The notes beneath the pieces are model-generated. The model saw nothing but the letters and a program-made list of their open reading frames with translations. It ran no database searches and had not been told where the DNA came from. Position numbers and translations under genes: made by a program. From Bathymodiolus brooksi (Eukaryota; Mollusca; Bivalvia; Mytilida; Modiolidae), in contig OY804579.1 of assembly GCA_963680875.1 (NCBI GenBank), positions 57,611,718-57,675,717 of the forward strand: 64,000 nt of DNA. Reading direction: 5' to 3'. Of this stretch, positions 43,801 to 46,203 are shown one piece after another. Every line of letters begins with the position of its first letter. Within the stretch, counting starts at the first letter, position 1.

Positions 43801-46046
43801 TCCTTGCATAATTTTTGCTCTTCTGACTGCCAGTTTATACCAAAGAGAGGAAACGTATGATGAGAACCCCCCTCCAACGAGGAAACAGTTGAAAAAACGA
43901 GCCAAAGATGAATCAACATTTGATGATCCGTAAGCTTTATACTATAGTCACTACAGACAATTTTGAAAAATCAAATTTGCCATAGGTTTTTACTTAATTA
44001 TGTCAAAAAAACATTAAAAAAATCCAACAAAAAAAATAATGTGAACAAAATTTTATTGCTTTGATTTTATTTTTCAATAAACAAAGTTGTTATTCTTGTT
44101 AACGTTAACCATGAGAATACTAACTCATACATATGCATATGTTCATATTGAATCATAATTTTTTTTTTTTATGCCAATATATATTTTTTTAAATTACTTA
44201 TTTTATACAGAAATATTGACTTGTATCAAGGTCACGGTTATGATGCCTATAATGGACAAGGTGCAGACCACATTCCACTGAGAAGGTAAGTAATGATTAA
44301 AAGTCTAATTTATAGACTGGTTTTTCAACTAGTCTTTAATGGGTTGCGGTTCCCTGCTTAAAACCTTTCATTTTAATCTTAGTGGCTTATTTGTTTGGTA
44401 AATAATTCGAAATCTATTAAATTAAGTCTGTTTGTTAATTGATTCATTTGGAATGGTACGTCCTTTTATCGCAGTCCTCGAAATGAAAATTTGAATTTAC
44501 AGGTCCGAATCAAATTCTTGAATTTATTTTATATATATATATATATATATCTAAATAAAAACTGAAAAATTTACTGGTCCGGACAAAGTTTTACTGGTCT
44601 TGGGCTGGAGGACCGGTGGTCATCATGAGGACTGTTATCATAATGATCAATGTCTAATTGTTTACCTGTATTCTATAACATTGATTATAACTCATTGGGG
44701 AGAGTTGGGATGAGGATTGGGGGGGGGGGGGGTGCTACCTGTCATAAACTCATTTAATTTATAAGTGACCTTTATGTTCACATATATTTAGGAAAGTGTT
44801 TGTGACATGTATTCCCAAATTATGGAAAAAAAATGATTTCAGATATTAATTATAATAAAAACTTTCAGTAGATACAAGTGTAGTCTTGGAAATGAAACAA
44901 AAATGTACATTTACCATTATATAATAAAACATGAAACAACAATACACAAATAATTAATACCTTAACTGATAGTCTGAAATAATGTATTTTCATTTACTTT
45001 ATATCTATGAGTACAATATTGTACAAATAGAAAGGAACACAGACAATAAACATGACACATACGTAATATTGCCTTTACTATTCTGGAAAATATTTATGAT
45101 TACACTTCATTGTTATTTTTGGTATTTAGCTAAACCTTCTTTATATCTGGCAGAAGATATGGTCTCTCAAGACAGGTTCTACTGTAGTTTGTTTTAGACA
45201 GTGTTTTTTCCAATAGTCATACATTATTATTATGCTTAAGATTTTTTAGAAACGTGCTAGAATTATTATAGCACACCTTTTTTAATATTTGATATGAACA
45301 TTTTAATCTTAATGTACAGTCACACAATACAATATTCTGTCTGATTTCCCTGCATCATGTGACCACAAAAGTCAGATATTGATAATTGCATCGAAATGTC
45401 ATTTCAAAATCGGTTGGCATCCCATTTCCATCTGACAGTCTGATGAGAATCATATGGTTAGAACAGTAAAAGAATAAATATTGTATCAAAATCAAGTGGA
45501 AAGTCGAACTGTATGCACACTTGGCAATTCGACTTGCCTGTTCCACAGATGCAAAATCGTTTGGAAATCAGACAGAAAATGGTATTGTGTGACCTCACAA
45601 TTAAGGATGATTTTAATTATACTTTTGTTATGTTTAGATTGTACTGCACTAGGTATTGTCCATGAGGTCAAACAAACCAAACAAAAACACCAATAATAAA
45701 TTTACATTTCAAATTCTATACTGTACTGATAATACATGATACTTGATTGGACAATACCTTTTGCGTTACGTTACGGGGCAGCTTTAACAGTAGTTGGACT
45801 ATTTTGATTTTTAGCATGGAAAATGAACATCCTGATAACAGAAACCATCATGGTAGTAGTGGTGGTATGCCAAATCGTGGCTATCACTCCCCAGATTACC
45901 CTGATCGTCGTAGCAGTGGGCACCCTCGTGTTGATTATCACCATGGGTACTCTGGTGACCATTCGTCTTCACCCCCACCATACAATGGATATAGTCACAA
46001 TGACAATGTTAGTGGACCTGCTAAAAAGTACCATAACCAATATTAA
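1791..46046 (+). CDS. PROM1-like: Prominin (CD133)-like gene, 3' two thirds, 18 coding exons
   Basis: Prominins are five-pass, cholesterol-binding glycoproteins of plasma-membrane protrusions. The spliced exons (listed separately) give about 610 residues in one consistent phase. Seen: the end of extracellular loop 1; TM3 beginning [13 protein letters not shown]; a Cys-rich cytoplasmic loop; TM4 around [18 protein letters not shown]; a long loop 2 with [18 protein letters not shown], close to the vertebrate CKKNRGTYGTLHLQN motif; a late Cys pair (GPCRDLYD and [11 protein letters not shown]); TM5 [20 protein letters not shown]; and a cytoplasmic tail. About eleven N-x-S/T sequons fall in the loops. 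Residue order and exon phases match the prominin family throughout, so the family call is firm. The PROM1 versus PROM2 grouping was not tested. The N-terminus, TM1 and TM2 are upstream of the window. Introns are repeat-filled, the largest about 11 kb. Confidence 0.93.
1950..2110. repeat. Degenerate MITE-like fragment (AGTCAAACTTGAC end)
   Basis: Starts ACAGTCAAACTTGACTTAAC and carries repeated GGTCACT/GTCACTT blocks. The start resembles the ends of the elements at 29774 and 54150. The right end is not clear. Confidence 0.35.
2673..3072. mobile_element. Hairpin-headed insertion element, copy 1
   Basis: Interrupts the 161-bp unit at CCCTATGTCGTA|TGATAAC, consistent with a TA target duplication. 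The first 150 bases (2675-2824) are a nearly complete palindrome with perfect 51-base arms (TAAGAATTGAATGCATTC and its complement). A 250-base tail follows, including CATCATGGAGGTACGTGC and CCAATCATATTGTAAC. No open frame. Confidence 0.75.
3397..3796. mobile_element. Hairpin-headed insertion element, copy 2
   Basis: Almost identical to 2673-3072, shifted by 724 bases. Palindrome at 3399-3548. Copied together with its host 161-bp units, not inserted independently, because both flanks are duplicated too. Confidence 0.75.
4140..5090. other. Intron stretch with little structure
   Basis: AT-rich. 4690-4830 is the second copy of the fragment at 395-500 (GCCCGAAGCCCGGGACAAG then TCGGGCAAGTAGGTG). 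Nothing else recognised. Confidence 0.4.
5094..5356 (-). mobile_element. tRNA-derived SINE, family A (Nin-like domain)
   Basis: Read on the - strand it starts with a tRNA-like head and a B-box-like GTTTGAACCCTGTTC, followed by a central block GGTGGTTTTCTCCGGGTA-type and an end AAAGTGGCATTAAACACTA. The central block resembles the Nin-DC SINE domain of many invertebrates (from memory). Nearly full length. Confidence 0.75.
5628..5691 (+). CDS. PROM1-like: Prominin exon, extracellular loop 1
   Basis: Acceptor atatcag, then [19 protein letters not shown] and IQ. Donor is CAGG|gtttgt, a weak but usable site, leaving phase 1. The split Gly codon is completed exactly by the next exon (G|GT). It carries one N-S-T sequon. 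The helical, charged character matches the end of prominin loop 1. Confidence 0.8.
5700..7745. repeat. 29-bp minisatellite in a prominin intron
   Basis: Unit is ACAATTAATAGACAATTG plus TAACATCCTTA, repeated about 45 times to 7074 and about a dozen times from 7388 to 7745. Each unit is partly self-complementary (CAATTAATAGACAATTG). Common variants: GATAGA for AATAGA, TAGCATC for TAACATC, and units lacking ATTA. Interrupted by a hairpin-headed insert at 7075-7387. No unique spacers, so it is not a CRISPR-like array. Confidence 0.93.
7075..7387. mobile_element. Hairpin-headed insertion in the 29-bp minisatellite
   Basis: 7075-7192 is an inverted repeat of about 50-base arms (AATTACGGCCCTCTGTGTAG and its complement with a few mismatches) around a loop with 15 C. 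A 195-base tail follows, including TAATCCAATCAAAATC. Structure is like 2673-3072 and 30871-31150, though the sequences differ. Confidence 0.7.
7972..8051 (+). CDS. PROM1-like: Prominin exon, extracellular loop 1
   Basis: Acceptor ttatatttag; two bases complete Gly, then [20 protein letters not shown] and ETLRNM; donor ATG|gtaagt. Phase 0 at the 3' end. One sequon (N-S-T). The amphipathic helix pattern is like the human segment that precedes TM3. Confidence 0.85.
8491..8806 (-). mobile_element. SINE, family B, near full length
   Basis: On the + strand it begins GTGAGTGATTGTTGTTTAAC, passes GGTCCCCTTTGTACTAGACC and CATTATCCTGATTCCGAGCC and ends TTGACCCGGTCGGGGCGCGA, the tRNA-like end of a - strand element (B-box-like GGGATCGCGCC). 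Other copies are at 21425, 22868 and 57953. Confidence 0.75.
9063..9133 (+). CDS. PROM1-like: Prominin exon just before TM3
   Basis: Acceptor ttttatttctag, then [20 protein letters not shown] and GDY, and donor GT|gtaagt leaving two bases of a Val codon. The Y-x-x-W-like junction into the next exon (DYV|WYTF) corresponds to the human YDSYWW that enters TM3. One sequon (N-V-T). Confidence 0.88.
9183..9447 (-). mobile_element. SINE, family A, split by a LINE insertion
   Basis: Full family A sequence from the end block to CATGACCACAACAGCCCCC. The LINE at 9448-10901 entered at its tRNA-like terminus, so the last bases recur after the LINE poly(A) at 10902-10914. Confidence 0.8.
9448..10595 (+). 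pseudogene. LINE ORF2, C-terminal fragment (5' truncated)
   Basis: Reads from [17 protein letters not shown] to the stop after [10 protein letters not shown]. The first in-frame Met, at 9414, lies in the host SINE, so the apparent start is an artefact of the insertion. Cys-x2-Cys...His-x4-Cys (CNFC ... HYLWGC) is the zinc-binding motif. No catalytic domain is present, so no activity is expected. Confidence 0.85.
9448..10901 (+). mobile_element. 5'-truncated LINE with intact ORF2 3' end and poly(A)
   Basis: An uninterrupted frame (about 382 codons, stop 10593-10595) is the C-terminal part of a non-LTR retrotransposon ORF2 beyond the reverse-transcriptase core. It includes a zf-RVT-like [19 protein letters not shown] then VAKRFW. 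A 3' UTR and A-rich tail (10861-10901) follow. Perfect 13-base target duplications AACAGCCCCCTTG flank it (9435-9447 and 10902-10914). Poly(A), zf-RVT and the post-RT sequence style suggest the L1/Tx1 group. The intact frame and perfect duplications point to a recent insertion. RT and endonuclease are missing, so it is not autonomous. Confidence 0.88.
10971..16274. repeat. 50-bp satellite array, left block
   Basis: Unit of 50 bases: GGTGGCTGACATCCCACC, AACCACAACACAMAAAAC, TCCTGACTGAAAGR. About 106 units. Variable sites: A/C in ACACAMAAA; G, A, T or AA after AAAG; CCC/CCA in CATCCC; TCCTCACGG for TCCTGACTG; and a 48-base variant with AATGAGTAAAAG. Variants recur in groups (for example TCCTCACGG then CCGCCAACC at 14248, 14848 and 15248), so there is higher-order organisation. 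The first unit is degenerate (CATCCTATCATCC). Confidence 0.97.
16275..17284. mobile_element. Non-autonomous TIR transposon inside the satellite
   Basis: About 1,010 bases with terminal inverted repeats of some 230-290 bases (16276-16550 against 17010-17284, for example GTTAGTAAAAGTGGTAACCC). It is flanked by TGGCTGAC (16267-16274) and TGACTGAC (17285-17292); removing the element and one of these restores the 50-bp satellite register. The block TTAGTAAAAGTKGTAACC with CGGGC occurs at both ends, at 16478, at about 17072 and, mutated, near 16875. No open frame. An 8-bp target duplication fits hAT or P-type elements, but I cannot assign the family. Confidence 0.85.
17285..19900. repeat. 50-bp satellite array, right block
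   Basis: About 52 units of the same monomer. Homogeneous from 17285 to 19100. The distal part carries a repeated diverged group (CAAAAATGACTGAAAGGG, then two units with CTAACAGTGG) at 19109-19258 and again at 19709-19858, a 598-600 base higher-order period. The last unit decays at GACGTCCAACAAAC. Confidence 0.97.
19900..20310. other. Intron; degenerate MITE before the TM3 exon
   Basis: An AT run at 19965-19990. 20095-20275 begins ACTCCCCTTTTTATAAGACC and ends GGGGAATTACTATACTAG, a diverged copy of the CAGTAGTCCCC element family seen at 41512 and 55163. Confidence 0.5.
20311..20540 (+). repeat. Tandem copies of the TM3-exon acceptor, 57-bp unit
   Basis: Four acceptors of the form CTCTTTATTTTTTCAG end at 20327, 20384, 20441 and 20498, exactly 57 bases apart. 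Each is followed by the same first 41 bases of the exon (TTGGTATGCATTTATAGC and so on). Units 1-3 are nearly identical; unit 4 is the true exon and differs by about three bases. As 57 is 19 codons and no unit has a stop, each retained unit reads [19 protein letters not shown]. The first pyrimidine tract has one extra T. Confidence 0.93.
20499..20645 (+). CDS. PROM1-like: Prominin exon with TM3 and Cys-rich cytoplasmic loop
   Basis: Acceptor ttttttcag ends at 20498. The first T completes Val, then [20 protein letters not shown] and [10 protein letters not shown] give TM3 and its cytoplasmic boundary, followed by [18 protein letters not shown]. Donor TG|gtaagt leaves a Cys codon finished by the next exon. 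Compare human YYLGLLCGVCG at the same point. The 5' part of this exon and its acceptor are tandemly repeated upstream (20328-20498), so the exon could also start at 20328, 20385 or 20442 without losing frame. Confidence 0.92.
20646..21424. other. Intron stretch, nothing recognised
   Basis: AT-rich with poly(A) and poly(T) runs; no dispersed repeat, open frame or hairpin noticed. Confidence 0.4.
21425..21994 (-). mobile_element. SINE, family B, with 142-bp internal triplication
   Basis: A family B copy whose middle (TCAATCAGATGATGATGAG to TTCCGAGCCAATAT) is present three times, at 21502, 21644 and 21786, exactly 142 bases apart and nearly identical. The outer parts are single copy. Confidence 0.82.
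22066..22192 (+). CDS. PROM1-like: Prominin exon with TM4
   Basis: Acceptor tattttcag; T completes Cys, then [20 protein letters not shown] and [20 protein letters not shown] with IE at the donor GAG|gtaagc. The sequence matches the vertebrate GVxFLxxVGxSFLF...LMIIVV TM4 block, and GCQYL matches the Cys just after TM4. Confidence 0.93.
22250..22690. other. Intron stretch, unclassified
   Basis: Contains GGGGCAATAAAAAATGGGC and ACCACTATGTGTAAACAAAC-type sequence; 22546-22620 (CCCCGATGGCCACTACCAGT...) has the style of the AAGATGGC repeats but no clear boundaries. Confidence 0.3.
22693..22789 (-). mobile_element. SINE, family A, internally deleted
   Basis: Only the 3' block (TTTAATGCCACTTTCAACAA) and the tRNA-like end (GTTGTAAATCCAACTACCAT) remain, joined after TTATATT. 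The central Nin-like block is missing. Confidence 0.75.
22868..23203 (+). mobile_element. SINE, family B, + strand copy
   Basis: Head at CCTGTAATGGTTCGCGTGC, B-box-like GAGTCGATTCAAACC near 22932, body with GGATAATGTGTCTGAGTAG and TTGGTCTAGTACAAATCGG, end CAATTTTTC-complement to GTTAAGCAACAATCATTCA. About full length. Confidence 0.72.
23278..23535 (+). repeat. Dispersed mollusc-type repeat fragment
   Basis: Begins TTATGCCCCCACAGCTATGC, then GTCTGTCCGTCTCACACTTG, then sequence of the TGATACACAAGGTCAGGGATC type. Same layout as the CCGTCCGTC-bearing repeats at 2250 and 35975, but a different family. Confidence 0.5.
23709..23938 (-). mobile_element. SINE, family A
   Basis: From GGTTTTATGGTGATTAATGC to GGCCACGACAGCCCC. 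A short deletion removes the B-box region (CTCCTCGCCC joins AGTGATAGGC). Confidence 0.75.
23989..24089 (+). CDS. PROM1-like: Prominin exon, start of extracellular loop 2
   Basis: Acceptor tttttgtag, then [20 protein letters not shown] and [13 protein letters not shown], donor TC|gtaagt. The split Ser codon is completed by the next exon. Two sequons (N-E-S and N-I-T). It aligns with the human FRVLDTPYLLNE...KLTFEQVYS stretch in order and length. Confidence 0.88.
24920..25001 (+). CDS. PROM1-like: Prominin exon with conserved CKKN motif
   Basis: Acceptor tttttttgcag; T completes Ser, then [20 protein letters not shown] and DSILNIS, donor TCA|gtaagt. The order C-K-K-N-x-G-x-Y-x-x-x-H-L-x-N is the most diagnostic prominin motif in the window (human CKKNRGTYGTLHLQN). 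Phase 0 at the end; all following exons to 41478 are phase 0/0. Confidence 0.95.
25251..26396. mobile_element. Tigger/pogo-like non-autonomous DNA element
   Basis: Ends TACAGTAGAACTTCACTGG and (complement of right end) TATAGTCAAACTTCGTTCC, followed inside by CTCGAACTCG in both. TA dinucleotides flank both ends. CAGTAGAACCTC-type ends with TCGAACTC are typical of pogo/Tigger relatives. No transposase frame. Internal positions 25300-25400 and 26240-26370 keep GTTCGAG-type blocks in inverted order. Confidence 0.65.
26530..26720. repeat. Dispersed repeat related to 59950-60280
   Basis: GATTTCAACTTTGGTAAATA, TCCAGGAAGACTCT, then AATAGCTGTGACAATGGAAG. The same order of blocks appears in the tandem at 59950-60280 and weakly at 48490-48610. 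Confidence 0.5.
26768..27029 (+). mobile_element. SINE, family A, + strand, full length
   Basis: GGGCTGTCGTGGTCATGATA head (A-box-like), GTGAGTTTGAACCCTGTTC (B-box-like), GACAGGTCAGTGGTTTTTCC and GGTTTCCTCCACCAATAAAA (Nin-like core), end GTTGAAAGTGGAGTTAAGC. The best copy for defining the family. Confidence 0.82.
27237..27389 (+). CDS. PROM1-like: Prominin exon, extracellular loop 2
   Basis: Acceptor ctttcag; 51 codons starting [20 protein letters not shown] and ending [10 protein letters not shown] before gtaagt. Two sequons (N-I-S and N-F-T). NFTQYDAI sits where human has the MNYDSYLAQ segment. Symmetric phase 0. Confidence 0.9.
27540..27755 (+). mobile_element. Solo 3' end of the 60545-type retroelement
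   Basis: GAGCACCTGAGTTCATCCCC, TTTTTAGTGGGGTTCGTG, and ATTACCCCTTTGGTATCTTC also follow the reverse-transcriptase relic at 61300-61498. No coding part here, as expected of 5'-truncated copies. Confidence 0.65.
27874..28680. repeat. 35-bp minisatellite
   Basis: Unit GTCACAAACCTCCCCTGTAG plus ATAAAGTATGGAACA, about 23 copies with few changes (CTCCTCTG, AATCAC, ACATAAAG). The flanking sequence before it (27760-27873: CCAAAATATAATCAT, GAGGCACAATCGATACCC, TTAAACTAGTTTTATGG) recurs diverged after it (28677-28850), so the array grew inside a duplicated segment of about 150 bases. Confidence 0.93.
29190..29410 (-). mobile_element. Solo 3' end of the 60545-type retroelement, - strand
   Basis: ATGAACCCCACTAAAAACCA and TGTGAACTCAGGTGATCTG are the complement of the tail seen at 27540, 33300 and 61330; AATACCAAAGGAATGATCAG matches the CCCCTTTGGTATC end. 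Confidence 0.6.
29649..29948. repeat. 63-bp inverted repeat pair around a MITE fragment
   Basis: Arms 29649-29711 and 29886-29948 are complementary with a single mismatch (for example GAGTGCAGGATAAAACTATA). The 174-base centre holds ACAGTCAAGCCTGCGTTAAA, the end of the element family at 54150. The sequence outside the right arm (29950-30180) is related to 59050-59290. Confidence 0.8.
29950..30860. repeat. Dispersed repeat related to 58915-59290
   Basis: GACAATTTGGCAATTGTTTT, GCAGGATAATCACAATATA, and TTAATTTGCACT occur in the same order at 59110-59215. TGACGTCA-like sites occur at 29959, 30519, 30738 and 30753. No coding frame recognised. Confidence 0.5.
30871..31150. mobile_element. Hairpin-headed element
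   Basis: 30871-30917 and 30961-31007 are perfect 47-base complementary arms (GTTATTCAGCTATCAGACAG). The 43-base loop is itself partly self-complementary (ATATATTCCCT and AGGGAATATAG). An AT-rich tail with AACCAATCAGGATTTGC follows. Layout as at 2673 and 7075. Confidence 0.72.
31231..31335 (-). mobile_element. SINE, family A, truncated
   Basis: 3' block and Nin-like core only (GGAGGAAACCGGAGAAAACC); the tRNA-like head is missing after CACAAGTCACTG. It lies 50 bases before a prominin exon. Confidence 0.75.
31386..31484 (+). CDS. PROM1-like: Prominin exon, extracellular loop 2
   Basis: Acceptor attttag; 33 codons [20 protein letters not shown] then [13 protein letters not shown], donor GCT|gtaagt. 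The initial Met is internal, not a start. Leucine spacing suggests a helix. One sequon (N-T-S). It corresponds to human NLLSFAYDLEAKANSLP. Confidence 0.9.
31920..31991 (+). CDS. PROM1-like: Prominin exon, extracellular loop 2
   Basis: Acceptor gtattacag; 24 codons [20 protein letters not shown] then ELSR; donor AGG|gtaaga. Helical heptad-like pattern; matches the human NSLKRDAQTIKTIHQQ region. Phase 0/0, 72 bases. Confidence 0.87.
32045..32860. repeat. Possible inverted-repeat element with CTCGATA ends
   Basis: GTTGCCGGTTCTCGATAG near 32053 and CTATCGAGAACAGGTGAC near 32826 are inverted. Further TTCTCGATA (32251) and TATCGAGAACTGG (32811) copies lie inside. No open frame. Ends are not sharp. 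Confidence 0.4.
33030..33165 (+). mobile_element. SINE, family B, 3' fragment
   Basis: TGTTGGTCTAGTACAAGGTG, then CATGGTATAGCTG and TTAATGTTAAACAACAAACA, matching the 3' half of the copy at 22868. Head absent. Confidence 0.65.
33290..33530 (+). mobile_element. Solo 3' end of the 60545-type retroelement
   Basis: GGGTGCCACACATGGAGCAG, GAGTTCACCCCTGTTTTTAG, GATTACCCCTTTGGTATC in the same order as 61300-61498. Truncated on the 5' side. Confidence 0.68.
33571..33758 (-). mobile_element. SINE, family A, head truncated
   Basis: From GGTTTATGGTGTTTAATGCC through AACAGGGTTCGAACTCAC (the B-box complement, the best preserved in the window), then lost after TTTAGTGACT. Confidence 0.75.
34080..34130 (+). 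CDS. PROM1-like: Prominin short exon, extracellular loop 2
   Basis: Acceptor tttttcag; 17 codons [17 protein letters not shown]; donor CCA|gtaagt. One sequon (N-L-S). Only 51 bases and phase 0/0, so it can be skipped without a frame change. Corresponds to the human SLSTLYQSVKILQ helix. Confidence 0.84.
34463..34543 (+). CDS. PROM1-like: Prominin exon, extracellular loop 2
   Basis: Acceptor ttttacag; 27 codons [20 protein letters not shown] then SSTILEE; donor GAG|gtaaga. Matches human [20 protein letters not shown] in order, including the Leu-x-x-Ser-Leu core and the NF pair. Phase 0/0. Confidence 0.9.
34572..34817 (-). mobile_element. SINE, family A
   Basis: Starts 29 bases after the donor of the exon at 34463-34543. 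Has an extra ACCCTGG in the core and a diverged head ending ACGATCAATACAGCTCC. Confidence 0.75.
34818..35534. other. Intron with weak internal repeats
   Basis: GTGGACAAAAC / GTAGACAAAA and TATGTATTAGGTAACATC-type blocks recur at 34846, 34931, 35090, 35170 and 35260, each with ATCATTCAA; an old, diverged tandem of roughly 80-100 bases. Poly(G) at 34868-34879. Confidence 0.45.
35535..35603 (+). CDS. PROM1-like: Prominin exon, extracellular loop 2
   Basis: Acceptor tctttag; 23 codons [20 protein letters not shown] then KTE; donor GAA|gtaagt. One sequon (N-K-S). Phase 0/0. The next intron (35604-41391) is almost filled by one 4.8-kb repeat. Confidence 0.86.
35975..40752 (+). repeat. 4.8-kb repeat element with CTCACCTG/CTCTAGTT ends
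   Basis: Left end TTAGCTCACCTGACCCAAAG, then TCATGTGAGCTATTGCC and CCGTCGTCGTCGTCC. Right end CCAGGTGAGCTATACAGGC then CTCCTGGGAGCCTCTAGTT. The core has two layers: a 165-base unit marked CAAGATCTACCTACCCTGC (36290, 36454, 36617, 36784, then 40050, 40221, 40382) is interrupted by a 312-base tandem array (36834-39790). Short frames on both strands recur with the unit and are not genes. Shares its terminal layout with 46204-48465. Confidence 0.85.
36834..39790 (+). repeat. 312-bp tandem array inside the 35975 element
   Basis: GATTATGCAAATTAG occurs at 36834, 37146, 37457, 37769, 38082, 38394, 38707, 39020, 39331 and 39643, spacing 311-313. Units are about 97-99% alike and include AAAGGGGGGATGAAATT, TTCTTCTCCTCTGAAAC and TCCAAGATGGCCGCCATTAC. 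The last unit diverges after CTTGGGTGGTCCTCTTCC. Confidence 0.95.
41031..41345. repeat. 63-bp minisatellite before a prominin exon
   Basis: ACTTGTTTGGTAAAAGGAAA and then GTGGTTATTGTAGACC, five units starting at 41031, 41094, 41157, 41220 and 41283, the last diverged. It ends about 45 bases before the acceptor at 41391. The unit is 21 codons long, so a short frame runs through it by chance. Confidence 0.92.
41392..41478 (+). CDS. PROM1-like: Prominin exon with membrane-proximal Cys pair
   Basis: Acceptor ctttttcag; 29 codons [20 protein letters not shown] then FCVTVLDPL; donor TTG|gtaagt. The two Cys residues and the following DPL match human SCKPVA...VFLCSYIIDPLN, the last segment before TM5. 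Confidence 0.92.
41512..42486. mobile_element. MITE with a 90-bp internal tandem expansion
   Basis: Left end ATAGTAGTCTCCTCATATAA and right end GGGCACTACTGTAGTA are inverted, as in the compact copy at 55163-55321. Inside, GTCCCCTCAAGAATGGCC repeats at 41710, 41801, 41859, 41949, 42039, 42129, 42219, 42309 and 42401, mostly 90 bases apart. Each unit holds CTTATAAGGCCAC and its near complement GCCTTATAAGAG, so units can fold. The 192-codon frame through the array is not a gene. Confidence 0.82.
42526..42783 (-). mobile_element. SINE, family A
   Basis: Full length from TTTATGGTGTTTAAGGCCAC to ATCACTATGGCCTC, with GGGGTTCAAACTCAC as B-box complement. Confidence 0.78.
43000..43072 (+). mobile_element. 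SINE, family A, 3' fragment
   Basis: ACCAATAAAACTGACCGCCA then AACTGAAATATTGTTAAAAG and GACCATA; only the last 70 bases of the element. Confidence 0.68.
43124..43213. repeat. Small inverted repeat
   Basis: GTTATGAAAGTCTTGAC and GTCAAGACCTTCATAAC are complementary with one mismatch, about 55 bases apart, around TGATTGGATGAGG. May be a short MITE. Confidence 0.5.
43417..43670 (-). mobile_element. SINE, family A, 87 bases before the TM5 exon
   Basis: From GGTTTCGGTTAATGGTGTTT to ACGACCACGATGGCCCCCT. The B-box region is shortened (GAATGTGATTTGAACTTC). Confidence 0.77.
43757..43929 (+). CDS. PROM1-like: Prominin exon with TM5 and start of tail
   Basis: Acceptor ttcttccag; [20 protein letters not shown] then [20 protein letters not shown], then a basic/acidic stretch and DESTFDD; donor CC|gtaagc. 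NxxWFGLG...PxxIFA is the family signature at TM5 (human [21 protein letters not shown]). The [11 protein letters not shown] tail segment is not shared with vertebrate PROM1 as I know it. Confidence 0.94.
44211..44285 (+). CDS. PROM1-like: Prominin exon, cytoplasmic tail
   Basis: Acceptor ttatacag; A completes Pro, then [20 protein letters not shown] and IPLR; donor AG|gtaagt. IPL(R) resembles the IPMKNM element of the human tail. Phase 2 at the end fits both the next exon (45815) and the exon at 50452. Confidence 0.86.
44286..45300. other. Intron; low complexity only
   Basis: (AT)n at 44528-44550, poly(G) at 44716-44730, and 44500-44640 with TTTACTGGTCCGGACAAAG resembling the GGACAAGTAAAG fragments at 430 and 4730. 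No gene seen. Confidence 0.4.
45305..45600. mobile_element. MITE-like inverted-repeat element
   Basis: CACACAATACAATATTCTGT at 45312 and, complemented, CACACAATACCATTTTCTGT at the right end, both continuing CTGATTTCC. About 290 bases. Inner TCGAACTGTATGC and GCAATTCGACTTGCC are also roughly opposed. No coding. Confidence 0.68.
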
Positions 46047-46048
46047 AA
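45815..46048 (+). CDS. PROM1-like: Prominin last coding exon, His/Ser/Pro-rich tail
   Basis: Acceptor gatttttag; C completes Ser, then 76 residues from [17 protein letters not shown] to [10 protein letters not shown], stop TAA at 46044-46046. MENxxNGYHxxH-like order echoes the human MENGNNGYHKDH tail. Two bases after the stop there is AA|GTAAGT, a good donor, so a downstream 3' UTR exon is likely. The exon can also be skipped (see 50452). The stop lies so close to the junction that nonsense-mediated decay would not be expected. Confidence 0.88.
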
Positions 46049-46203
46049 GTAAGTAATCAAACGTGACCAAAACCATGCTGATCGATCACTAATCAATCAC
46101 ATATATCAGTGTTTGTAAGAATTTCTGTTTCTACATACATACAGAAATGTTGTCAAATTTGATGATGAAAATTAATTTATCACCTTGTATCATAGCAAGT
46201 CTG

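Noticed and set aside
45747..46056. Independent small gene starting at Met 45747
   Set aside because: The stretch is the last coding exon of the prominin-like gene; the acceptor at 45814 and phase match fix it.
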